DNA of 64,000 nucleotides from Carboxylicivirga sp. GTDB lineage: Bacteria > Bacteroidota > Bacteroidia > Bacteroidales > Marinilabiliaceae. The notes beneath the pieces were generated by a model. The model was not told where the DNA came from. It was given only the letters and a program-made list of their open reading frames with translations, and did not search any database. Of the stretch, positions 51,705 through 60,069 are shown piece by piece. Both the position numbers and the translations under genes were made by a program. How positions within the stretch are numbered: position 1 is the stretch's first letter; each line of letters opens with the position of its first letter. Location: the NCBI GenBank assembly GCA_025210475.1, contig JAOARW010000097.1:34269-98268 (forward strand). The letters run 5' to 3'.

Positions 51705-52418
51705 ATGAAAACATTTTTCGATAAAGGAAAAATACTGGAGCGCGTAAAAACGGCTATGTCCTTCAATACAGACAAGGAATTAGCTGAGTTTTTAGGCATC
51801 GGTAAGTCTACTTTATCAAACTGGATCAAGCGTGATTCACTAGATTTTGAACTAGTGTTTTCAAAATGTGAACACATCAATGCGGATTGGTTGTTGACTG
51901 GAATAGGAGAAATGCTAAAGGTCAATAAAGATGTGGTTAGTGAGCCATCAATGGAGGCTTATGACACCACAATTAAAAAGAATGAAGCTGTCGTTGCTGA
52001 AGGTGTGCCGTTGGTTGAAGGTGTGCCATTTGTTGAGAAGTTGGCAGCTGCCGGCTTTGGTAATGGTGAGTTTGCCATTGATAAGCAAGATGTAAAAGAC
52101 TACTACGTCATCCCTAAGTTTAAGAACCGTAAGGTTGACTTTATGATTGAGGTTTGTGGTAGTAGTATGTATCCGAAATACAATAGTGGGGATGTTGTTG
52201 CCTGTCGCATTATAAAGGAGAGTACGTTCATCCAGTGGAACAAAGTGCATGTCCTGGCAACAAAAGAACAGGGCATATTGATAAAACGACTCAAGAAGAG
52301 CAAAATCAAAGAGTGCTTATTGGCTGTGTCCGACAATAAAGACTACGAACCCTTTGATATTCCTGAATCAGAGATAACCGGCATTGCCATCGTGGTCGGT
52401 GTCATTCGCCTGGAATAA
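51705..52418 (+). CDS. LexA/CI-type prophage repressor (S24 peptidase)
   Basis: 237 residues. N-terminal HTH (LAEFLGIGKSTLSNWIKR, about 27-44), then WLLTGIGEM typical of phage repressors. C-terminal LexA-like domain: cleavage site Ala116-Gly117 (KLAAAGFGNG), nucleophile Ser154 (GSSMYPKYNSGD), general base Lys194 (ILIKRL). So it should self-cleave with RecA after DNA damage, unlike Mu c. Divergently placed from the early operon. Confidence 0.92.
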   Translation: MKTFFDKGKILERVKTAMSFNTDKELAEFLGIGKSTLSNWIKRDSLDFELVFSKCEHINADWLLTGIGEMLKVNKDVVSEPSMEAYDTTIKKNEAVVAEGVPLVEGVPFVEKLAAAGFGNGEFAIDKQDVKDYYVIPKFKNRKVDFMIEVCGSSMYPKYNSGDVVACRIIKESTFIQWNKVHVLATKEQGILIKRLKKSKIKECLLAVSDNKDYEPFDIPESEITGIAIVVGVIRLE

Positions 52419-52446
52419 CAGAACCCGATTTGTGCTATATCCGGCA

Positions 52447-52466
52447 CTTGCCAAAAGTAAGGCAAG
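52447..52466 (+). terminator. Weak terminator after repressor
   Basis: CTTGCC-aaaagtaa-GGCAAG, then ATTTACCCTAAG. 6-bp stem without a long T-run. Confidence 0.45.
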
Positions 52467-52531
52467 ATTTACCCTAAGTTTTTTCAAATATATGGGAAGG
52501 TGCTGTTTTTTCGCAAATTTAACATTTGAGC

Positions 52532-52584
52532 AAATTTGCACGATTCGTTATTTAAAATTTGCACGATTCGTTTTGCCAATTATA
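52532..52584 (-). repeat. Prophage terminal inverted repeat, right, with tandem 23-bp sites
   Basis: AAATTTGCACGATTCGTT occurs exactly at 52555-52572 and 52532-52549, a 23-bp period, as for tandem MuA-binding sites at Mu ends. Read inward from 52584 the end is TATAATTGGCAAAACGAATC then G-TGCAAAT. Confidence 0.75.
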
Positions 52585-53376
52585 AGTAAAAGCTTCGTCA
52601 GATAGAGTAGGCTGAAAATTATCTATATACTCTAATTCTATATTTTCTAATCTAATATCTACATCCAATAAAGATACATTTGAGGCAACTCCCGCTGATG
52701 CACAGGCTGTTGAAGATAGTGCTCTAAATGCCCAATTATAATCATAATCTGCTTCAAGTAAGGCATTTACTTCGACTTCGAACTTGTGAGAGTCGAATGC
52801 TTTCTCAGGAATAGCAATGCTTTTTATCGTATTTATGGCTGATGCAACGTCACCAATACCTAATAAGTCAAAAATCGCAGTTTCCGCAAGTTCTTCATAT
52901 AAAGCTCCATTGCTCATGTCGGTTTCGTAAATGTCAAAATTAACATATGATTCACTTTGCTCTTTAAGACCTGCAGATAACCATAATTTAGTAGCACCTT
53001 GACTAACCCCAACCTTATATGAGGAGGAGATGTTATAAAAACCACCTTCAATTGTTCCTTTGAATGTAATTTTATACTTACCTGTATATGGAACAGTAAA
53101 ACTTTCAGTAATACCATCTATAACCCCCATACTTACCCCACCCAAAAGTTCTGAAGAAGATATATTCGAATGGTATATAATGCCATCATATGGATCTACT
53201 TCACTTTCTGATTCGCCATACGCAATTCCAAATTTGTTCGTCACTTCTTTAGATTGCTCTCCTTTTGCTCCGTGAAAGCGTGGTTGAATATTGATGAAAC
53301 GACTTGTATTATCCTGACTACTTATTTTAAGAAAGGATAATACAAGTAAACCTAATAAACCAAGATACTTTTTCAT
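52552..53376 (-). CDS. Secreted hypothetical protein; C-terminus supplied by phage end
   Basis: 274 residues with signal peptide (MKKYLGLLGLLVLSFLKISS). Beta-rich body (VPYTGKYKITFKGTIEGGFY) and one helix region with AETAIFDLLGIGDVASAINT. Exported, function unknown. Codons from 52584 down (N W Q N E S C K F stop) are phage terminal DNA. Restoring the left flank gives ...LSDEAFTSMAMVF, so the insertion replaced only the last few residues and the gene may still work. Confidence 0.7.
   Translation of the reverse strand: MKKYLGLLGLLVLSFLKISSQDNTSRFINIQPRFHGAKGEQSKEVTNKFGIAYGESESEVDPYDGIIYHSNISSSELLGGVSMGVIDGITESFTVPYTGKYKITFKGTIEGGFYNISSSYKVGVSQGATKLWLSAGLKEQSESYVNFDIYETDMSNGALYEELAETAIFDLLGIGDVASAINTIKSIAIPEKAFDSHKFEVEVNALLEADYDYNWAFRALSSTACASAGVASNVSLLDVDIRLENIELEYIDNFQPTLSDEAFTYNWQNESCKF
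52585..52592. repeat. Target-site duplication, right copy (AGTAAAAG)
   Basis: Direct repeat of 17419-17426, abutting the right phage end. Confidence 0.75.
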
Positions 53377-53562
53377 ATTCTGATGTTTAGAGTAAATATT
53401 AAAAGAGTCTACAATTTAAATCTAAGCATCCCTTAATTAGTAACTACATTTCATTATATCGTATGACTACATATAGCTATTGCAACTCATAATAATTTAG
53501 TGAATAAAAAGCCCCATACTTCTCAATATGAAGCTTTTCAATATTTCCCAATTAGTATTTTA

Positions 53563-54129
53563 TTATTGGATATTCGCTATTAACTCCGAAGTATTTCTAC
53601 ATCCACTCTTTTCAATAAGTCTTCTCCGATGTATGTCAATCGTATGTTTACTAAGAAATAGCTCCTCAGCAATTTGCAGACTGGTTCTGCCTTTTACAAC
53701 AAGCTCCAGTACTTCCTTCTCTCGTTCACTCAATTCCCAGCCTGATGGAATGTTAATTGTCGCTTTTTTGTTTTTATAACGTTCCAGTGCAGCTTTCAAG
53801 TCATCAACATCAATTGGTTTGACTAAAAAATCAAAAGCCTCATTACGTATAGCCTTTACAGCATATTGTTCAAAGCCTGTTACAAAAATAAAAGTCGATT
53901 TTACCCCCGATAATTTCAATTGCTCAACCACATCGAACCCACTCAATCGTGGCATCTCTACATCCACAAATACTAAATCCGGCCTCAATCGAATTATCTC
54001 TTTTATGGCTCCTTCTGGACAACTTTTCCTGCCCACAATTTTAATATTAGATTGCAGACCTAGCAATCGCTCCAATCGATCGTTAGCTAATATCTCATCA
54101 TCAAGAAGGTAGCAATTAACATCTTGCAT
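53563..54129 (-). CDS. Response regulator, receiver plus LuxR-type HTH
   Basis: 188 residues. Receiver domain with phospho-acceptor Asp56 (LVFVDVEMPRLSG), acidic pair DD at 10-11 and Lys in FLVKPIDVDDL. C-terminal GerE HTH (WELSEREKEVLELVVKGRTS... SKHTIDIHRRRLIEKSG). The receiver resembles LytR-type partners of LytS kinases, though the output is LuxR-like rather than LytTR. 7 bp downstream of its kinase. Confidence 0.9.
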   Translation of the reverse strand: MQDVNCYLLDDEILANDRLERLLGLQSNIKIVGRKSCPEGAIKEIIRLRPDLVFVDVEMPRLSGFDVVEQLKLSGVKSTFIFVTGFEQYAVKAIRNEAFDFLVKPIDVDDLKAALERYKNKKATINIPSGWELSEREKEVLELVVKGRTSLQIAEELFLSKHTIDIHRRRLIEKSGCRNTSELIANIQ

Positions 54130-54136
54130 AATGCGC

Positions 54137-56197
54137 TTAGTTTAAAGATAAATTAATGGTAACGCAGGTTCCACTATCGAAACTTGTTGAATCATTAATG
54201 GCATATTCTATTGACTTTCGCTCAGCTTGTTTATAAATAGAAATAATTTCATTCAATATTTGCAGACCTTGTTTGGTTGAATACTCATTATAAGCTAATG
54301 CAGCATCCCTTCCTATTCCATTATCTTCAATACTTACATGAAGCATATCGCCTTCTTGCTCTACACTCAAAATTAGTTCCCCTTGGGTCTCGAAAGGTAA
54401 ATGCCGTATACCATGCTTAATCGAATTCTCAATAAACGTATGAAGTAACATTTTAGGAATTTTACTCTTTTGCTGAACTGATTCTGATATATGGAAACGG
54501 TAATTTAGCTGCCCATTCAATCGAATTTTCTCCAAATCCAGATAATCTTTAACAAAGCTTAGTTCTTCATACAACTCTACTGTAATACTATCAGAGGTAA
54601 TCAGAGCGGTTCTCAGCAGTTTGGCAAATTTGCCAAGTGCCATATCCGCCTTTTCACGGTTATCAGATGCATATAAAGAGCCTATTGAATTAAGGATATT
54701 CAGAGTAAAATGAGGGGTCATTTGGTTTTTAATAGCTTTAACCTGCAACGCTGCTATCCGCTTTTCCGATTCAATCCTTTTTAGTAAAAGCTTTTTCTGC
54801 ATCCAGGTTAAAAGCCAAATAAGAGCAGAGATTAATATCAAAACACCTACTGCTATAGGCCAATAATAAACATGTAGCCAATTTTTCTCATATACTATTC
54901 GATAAAGAATGGCATGTGTACTTGCAGCCAAATAACTCTTCCCTCCATTTCTTTGTAACGATAAGTAATACGGCTTAAGTGAAGTCTGAATTTCCAGCAA
55001 CGCAGAATGACTATAATCATTCCGTGCTATCAGAATCCTTGTAGCATCCTTAGTTCTTAATATCCTTTCCGGTTCATCATCATCATCAATATCGAATGCC
55101 CAGCCACTATTTATATAAAAAGGAATGCACTTTTCTTTTTGATGCAAATTCAGATAATCATCAACGGCATAAATTCGCCCATCAGAGTATATAAGTTCGC
55201 TTCTGCCAGAAACCCCATTATTAGGAGACAATGTGCAAAAACAGTAATCGTCGCCAGCGTTTATTATCTTCTTGGAAATTAAATTACCTGTGTTTGTATA
55301 AAGCGCGATAAACGAAGAATCCTTATTACCGGAATGATTATATAGTCCTAAAAGTAGTATATCATTATTCCTTTGAATAGGCTGAATAGTTAAACGTGCC
55401 GGATAAAGCCCAATCTTTTTAGGAGGAAATTTAAACTGTAAATTTGCATCATATACTTGTAACCAGGCGTATTGATCACTAAACGAATAAGCTAACTGTG
55501 TATTACCCGGACAAAAAAGCTCCCCCATTATCTCTTTCTGTCCATCATTATCAATGTCTCTGATGATAGGTTTACTAACAAGACTAGTTCCTGCTTTCGG
55601 CGATAATTTAACTGTTCTGTCCTGTAAGTCAATAAGACACAATTTCCTTGTAGTATGAGAAAATGCACAATTGAAATTACTTAGTAATTCGAGCTTGCCA
55701 TTATTTTTTAAATCAACAATCTGAGAATGATACACCGAAAAATCAATCCGGTTATTTATTCGATCAAAATTGGTAATAAATAAATCTTCAAAGACTTCTT
55801 TTTCTAATCCGGTATTATAAAGGTTCAGAAATATGGAGTCATTACGGTGTGTAAAAACAAAAACATCTTTGATGCCATCTGCATTAATATCTTCAAAAAG
55901 ATAAAACTTTCCTGGGCAAAATTCCCCATTTAGGTTCCATTGCCAAGGTACTTTTTCATTGTCTTTTATATAAATACTGGCATAACCAAGATAATCCTTT
56001 ACAAAAAGGATCTCTTCACTATTATTATCATTATACAGATCCTTGTAAATGATAATATCATTTGAGCGCTTGCTTGATTCCTCAATTATTAAAACCTGAT
56101 ACTTTTCTTGCCTAGGAAAAAAGTAAAGAAGAAGTAGCCATATTAAAATAACTACGCAGCTATTAATCAATAGCAATGATGTGTGTTTAATTTTCAT
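54137..56197 (-). CDS. LytS-type sensor histidine kinase with FG-GAP/VCBS-like sensor
   Basis: 686 residues. N-terminal membrane helix (LLLINSCVVILIWLLLLYF), a ~400-residue periplasmic domain with FG-GAP/VCBS-like calcium-site repeats (DINADGIKDVFVF; DIDNDGQKEIMG; DIDDDDEPERILR), a second helix (WPIAVGVLILISALIWLLTW), then a His_kinase domain (NQMTPHFTLNILNSIGSLYA) and HATPase motifs (FIENSIKHGI; IEDNGIGRDAA). The usual NPHFLFN is TPHFTLN here, still with the acceptor His. Ligand unknown, possibly a polysaccharide or cell-wall signal. Confidence 0.88.
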   Translation of the reverse strand: MKIKHTSLLLINSCVVILIWLLLLYFFPRQEKYQVLIIEESSKRSNDIIIYKDLYNDNNSEEILFVKDYLGYASIYIKDNEKVPWQWNLNGEFCPGKFYLFEDINADGIKDVFVFTHRNDSIFLNLYNTGLEKEVFEDLFITNFDRINNRIDFSVYHSQIVDLKNNGKLELLSNFNCAFSHTTRKLCLIDLQDRTVKLSPKAGTSLVSKPIIRDIDNDGQKEIMGELFCPGNTQLAYSFSDQYAWLQVYDANLQFKFPPKKIGLYPARLTIQPIQRNNDILLLGLYNHSGNKDSSFIALYTNTGNLISKKIINAGDDYCFCTLSPNNGVSGRSELIYSDGRIYAVDDYLNLHQKEKCIPFYINSGWAFDIDDDDEPERILRTKDATRILIARNDYSHSALLEIQTSLKPYYLSLQRNGGKSYLAASTHAILYRIVYEKNWLHVYYWPIAVGVLILISALIWLLTWMQKKLLLKRIESEKRIAALQVKAIKNQMTPHFTLNILNSIGSLYASDNREKADMALGKFAKLLRTALITSDSITVELYEELSFVKDYLDLEKIRLNGQLNYRFHISESVQQKSKIPKMLLHTFIENSIKHGIRHLPFETQGELILSVEQEGDMLHVSIEDNGIGRDAALAYNEYSTKQGLQILNEIISIYKQAERKSIEYAINDSTSFDSGTCVTINLSLN

Positions 56198-56648
56198 TCA
56201 GGTCTGATCACATAATATGATTATGCAATTTAGGAATGCCGAATGCCTTTTTCAAATATCAACTTGCATTATTGACTAACAGTACTTTATACCTGATTAA
56301 ATAGTGGTAGTACAGGCTAAATAGGTTATGCAAACTATTTATTATTAATTAATAATATACCCAATTGAATAATTTCACCATATTTTTCTATTTAATTGAT
56401 TCATACATTTACTTTGCGATATACAAAACCTATATAATACCAAATGCATTGCAAAACGCGCCCTTTGCCCTCGCTAAATATCACGAGTTAATTCGGAACC
56501 GATACTAGATGAACTTAGCTTTACAAATAATTTGAATTTCTTTGGGCGTTCCCTTCGGTCAGGCTTTCCGCACTCGCTTCCTGAAAAAGGAGAGCTCAAA
56601 CAATCGCTCCAATCCTTAACGCATCACAAGCGATTCCTTAGTTCCATA

Positions 56649-57535
56649 GCTGGTGCGCGACTCCCGTCGCGTTCCTTCAACTCTTAAACCACTAAACTTT
56701 TCAACTCTTCAACTGATAAACTCTTAAACAGATCCAATAGTTCCTTTAAAACAATACACCCAACAGCTATTCCATAATTCTTAAAAACAGGTCCATCGGT
56801 GTTCATCATCTCTCGTCAGCAAAAGATCATGCCGTATCGTGCCAGCCAATGCCTCCGTGTTTACTTTTAAGGCATCAGCATCAGCTGTCACGCCCTCCGG
56901 GTAGCTCAAAACCGATTTCAACTGATAAAACCTAAACTTCTCAACTCCTAAACTCCTAAACTCTACTTAAACCAACTCCCCAGTTCGACGATTCAACATT
57001 CCTTAAACAAGCTGCAAATAATCTTGATACCATAGGTCAACACTGGTGAACGACTCCCGTCGCGTTCCCTTGAATAAATGGAATCATCTCTCAACGCTGG
57101 TGCGCGACTCCTGTCGCGTTCCTTAACAGATCAGAATCATCTCACTTCTCCTCACTCATAACTAACCACTTTAATAATCGCCAATCCGTCATGCCTTTTG
57201 CAGTTCCAACGGTCTTCTTCACGGCAGCTCCTTTGTGTCTCGGGCACATTGTCAAAATAGCCTGGCGTTCCGCTGCAGCTATTCTGCCAATAAGCCCTCA
57301 CCACAACCGCTGCCAGTGTTAGGCTCGCCTGCGGGTCGCTGCGGGCTTCGGGCTGTCACATTTTTTGCGCTGGGTTCCATTCATACTTCGCTTGCCAGTG
57401 CCTGCAGTAGCCTCACCTCATTCGTTTTTACCTGGCTCATTCTTCACCCGGCAACCACTCATTCGCCTCAGCCACTTCGTCCCCCCACATAAGGCGCATT
57501 CTTATCGCTGGTGTGCGACTCCCGTCGCGTTCCTT
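56649..57535. repeat. Four REP-like elements GCTGGTGCGCGACTCCCGTC...
   Basis: Copies at 56649-56677, 57042-57070, 57096-57124 and 57507-57535, 29 bp each, sharing GGTGnnCGACTCCYGTCGCGTTCC. Each contains the hairpin CGCGAC-tccc-GTCGCG or a variant of it. This is the form of repetitive extragenic palindromes. Confidence 0.8.
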
Positions 57536-57905
57536 CCTCATAACTAGGCAAGCTGCGAATCAATTCTCCCTTTATAAGGGGAGATGCCGTAGGCAGAGGG
57601 GTATATGATGCTGCCAATCACTACTGACTTTAAACTATTATCTACTGCCTAAACACTCATGCCCCTTATTTTTCCGAACCCACACTCAGTATTCACTCCA
57701 CCTTAAAGCAAAAAATACGCCAGCCCTCGGCTTGTCCGTTCCGTACCTCCACTACCAAGCTATGCCAGGTCCCATTCGATAGGCGTAGTGTTCCACTACG
57801 TCCAACTCACTCTCAACCTGCCACCCTTGCTCCACTCGCAGTCGGCTCGACCCGCCAGTTCACCGCAAACCGCCTACGCCACCTCATCAACCGTTAAAAA
57901 ACGGT

Positions 57906-57924
57906 TCCTGAGCTTGCCGAAGGA
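57906..57924. repeat. REP-like TCCTGAGCTTGCCGAAGGA
   Basis: A 19-bp imperfect palindrome resembling a widespread bacterial intergenic repeat (TCCTTCGACAAGCTCAGGA type). Confidence 0.55.
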
Positions 57925-58184
57925 CTCATTGCGCTTACTTCCAACCTCTAGCTGTAGGCACTTGAACTTATTCTATTAATTGCAATTCTGAAAATCTCCA
58001 ACAAGGTGTCGTTTACTAATTTGAATAATCATAACTTCCTAATTGCCACTTAACCTTAGTAAATTCATGTGGCGTAATTAATTAAGAGCAAGCTAGTCCA
58101 TGTTCTTCATTTATTATTGTGTGTCGCAGCTTTTTGTTTAAATATTTAAACCATAATTCTCATTCATTTTATTTTTAACACTAG

Positions 58185-58645
58185 TCATATCAGTTCCCTT
58201 ACTCTCAGCGTACCTATTAAATTAAGTTCAATAGATATTTGCAACGATCGCGCTTTTAACGTGAGTGCTTTTGTTCTTTCAAACAGTTTATTAAAATACG
58301 AATCTGTTTTGAAATTGTCTTTATCATTCGTTATGCTTTCATGAATTAACCAATTTTTTTCTTTGAGAAGAAAAGATAACTCATTCTCCAATTGTGGGGT
58401 TAAGAGCGAATCTTTTTTAGCAATTTTTATTGCTTTCCCAAAGGTGTAAAATTGTTGTTTTTTAAAAGGTTATCAGCTTCGCTCTTTTGATTTGGTTCTG
58501 TCTTTTTTTAAACTATAAAATGACTTAGAGCGTCTTCTATAGTTTGAACGGCGCATAGAGATTCTCCTAACAAAGAATAAAGAGTCATTTCGTTTTTAGA
58601 TGCTTTACTAAATTTATTATTTTCTTTCATTTTGTACTCATTCAT
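58185..58645 (-). pseudogene. Decayed helical hypothetical protein (frameshifted)
   Basis: From ATG 58645: MNEYKMKENNKFSKASKNEM then TLYSLLGESLCAVQTIEDAL, stopped at 58508. The remainder continues in other frames (FTPLGKAIKIAKKDSLLTPQ; LSFLLKEKNWLIHESITNDK). Together this matches a conserved ~145-residue all-helical family often found in cassette-like contexts. At least two frameshifts; not functional. Confidence 0.65.
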
Positions 58646-58888
58646 GACAATGTCTTTGTTAACTATCTTTCTCCAATTCTTACATTCAATAGCTGTTAGG
58701 TATTTATGAATTCCATTAGTATTTGAAGTTAGAACATCAATTTGATGCTCAACATCATAATTACCAGTTACTTTACATGCATTTCCATAACCTTCTATTG
58801 TTACTCCATGTTTACTTCCTAAAATTTCATAGATATACTACGTAATCGATTCATAAATCTTCCAATCTAGCTTCTTTTCTTGTGACAT
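58643..58888 (-). pseudogene. Fragment of a restriction-endonuclease-like protein
   Basis: MSQEKKLDWKIYESIT, then an in-frame TAG (58850-58848), then YIYEILGSKHGVTIEGYGNA ... VEHQIDVLTSN ... LTAIECKNWRKIVNKDIVM. EHQIDV and AIECKNW are the catalytic D...ExK elements of Mrr-like endonucleases. The protein stops where the next gene begins, so it lacks its C-terminal part. Confidence 0.65.
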
Positions 58889-58904
58889 TTGCTTTCTCGA
58901 TTGC

Positions 58905-59033
58905 ATGTAACGGTGAGTATAAGAATAGTAGCCGAGTGCGTGGCACTTTCCTGTCGAGTTACAAAAAGTTGAAGCGGGCTACAGCCCTTGAATTTACTAC
59001 TATCTCAGCTATTATTTTTATACATTGTTACCT
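58905..59033. repeat. attC-like long imperfect palindrome
   Basis: GTAACggtgagTATAAgAATAgTAGCcGAG at the left matches, reverse complemented, GTAACaatgTATAAaAATAaTAGCtGAG at the right. The inner GGGCT-ac-AGCCC adds a central hairpin, total about 130 bp. Size and symmetry resemble integron attC sites or palindromic mobile repeats, though the ends (GTTAC) do not fit the GTTRRRY rule exactly. Confidence 0.5.
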
Positions 59034-59107
59034 GCTGTGCTTTTTGTTCTAGGAATATTCATAAACTTAATTGAATACAGAATTAGTGAATCAACAAAAA
59101 TGTTATT

Positions 59108-60064
59108 TCATTTATATAAAAACTGCGTAATACATTTCAACAACACCTGTGGATCTTCTTGATTTGCTAAGATTGAAACAATACGGTTCTTAGTTGTGTT
59201 GACAATTATATATTGTCCATTTGCACCACTTATGTAGAAGCCATTTTTATTTATCCAAAGAAATAAACCATATGCGTTAGGTTGAAGCACATTCATTGAC
59301 CATCTTTTATTATTAGTACTAATATGAGCTTTCGTCATTTTATTGACAAACTCTACTGACACAAGCTGTTGGTTATACCATTTCCCATTGCGTGAAAGTA
59401 ATATTCCTAGTTTATGAACGTCTTCAGGTTGTAAAAAAAGACCTGTGCCGCCTATACAATATTTACCATAATTTCCCCATGTAAAGTTTTCGATTTTTAA
59501 TTGTTTGAATAAATTCTCTTGAGCAAAATCTACTAGGTTAACTCCTGAAAGTTCTTGTATAAGTGCAGATAAAATGTATGAAGAAGCATTCGAATATTGG
59601 AAATGAATACCTGGAGAAAAGGAGATTGGTTCGTTAAAAACAAATTCTAATAAATTTTCTCTATCAATGGTTTTTATAGTACTAGATAATAGTAATTTTT
59701 CGTTCTTAAACCCTATTGAATGAGTTAATAAGTTTTTAATCGTAATTTTTTCAAGATACTTGATATTTGTTTCATTAATAATACTTACTTTATTCTTAAA
59801 GAGCGGCCATATTTTAGATTCTAAGTTTAATGCAGAATTTTTTATTGAATATTTTTTTGAATCAATTAGTATACCAATACAAAAAGATGTTATCAACTTA
59901 CTAATTGATCTAATTTCATGCAATTCGGTTGCTTTGAAAGAGAAAAAATGTTTAAAAGTCGTTTGACCTTCTGAATATATCAATGAATCAATTTTTATAT
60001 TATTAGAATCTATTATGTGATTTATTTCAGCAATTAAGTTGCTAAATTCTGTCCTATCCACCAT
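59108..60064 (-). CDS. Serine hydrolase (class C beta-lactamase / DD-peptidase-like)
   Basis: 318 residues, no signal peptide, so cytoplasmic. SxxK motif S53-I-S-K56 (RSISKLITS), YxN at 157-159 (QYSNASSY), and a Gly-rich third motif SGANGQYI in place of KTG. This family includes penicillin-binding proteins but also esterases and transacylases used in biosynthesis. The cytoplasmic location and operon with the NIS-like enzyme favour a biosynthetic role. Confidence 0.82.
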   Translation of the reverse strand: MVDRTEFSNLIAEINHIIDSNNIKIDSLIYSEGQTTFKHFFSFKATELHEIRSISKLITSFCIGILIDSKKYSIKNSALNLESKIWPLFKNKVSIINETNIKYLEKITIKNLLTHSIGFKNEKLLLSSTIKTIDRENLLEFVFNEPISFSPGIHFQYSNASSYILSALIQELSGVNLVDFAQENLFKQLKIENFTWGNYGKYCIGGTGLFLQPEDVHKLGILLSRNGKWYNQQLVSVEFVNKMTKAHISTNNKRWSMNVLQPNAYGLFLWINKNGFYISGANGQYIIVNTTKNRIVSILANQEDPQVLLKCITQFLYK

Positions 60065-60069
60065 GTGTA

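Larger units (their letters stand above)
17427..52584. mobile_element. Mu-like transposable prophage, about 35.2 kb
   Basis: It carries a DDE transposase (MuA), MuB ATPase, Ner-like protein, LexA-like repressor, GemA and DUF3164 proteins, and complete contractile-tail, head and lysis genes. Ends are assigned from an 8-bp flanking repeat and matching inverted termini: 21 of the first 28 positions agree in register (TATAA, GG, ACGAAT, TGCAAAT). Mu itself has TG/CA ends and 5-bp duplications; here the termini read TATAA...TTATA with 8 bp. No gene is obviously broken, so it may be inducible. Confidence 0.85.
56198..58184. other. Gene-poor repeat-rich intergenic region (2 kb)
   Basis: No gene supported; open frames here (for example about 57235-57550) have odd composition and overlap the repeats. 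The sequence contains REP-like elements, short low-complexity strings such as aactgataaactcttaaac, and fragments typical of intergenic junk between converging or decayed loci. Base composition differs from both flanks (more GC). Confidence 0.6.

Noticed and set aside
17427..52584. Diversity-generating retroelement or CRISPR array
   Set aside because: Some Bacteroides transposable phages carry a DGR, but no reverse transcriptase frame or template/variable repeat pair is visible here. No spaced identical repeats of CRISPR form occur in the window.
57235..57979. Open frames of 60-85 codons in the repeat-rich region
   Set aside because: Composition is unlike the neighbouring genes, they overlap REP-like repeats, and no protein family is recognisable.
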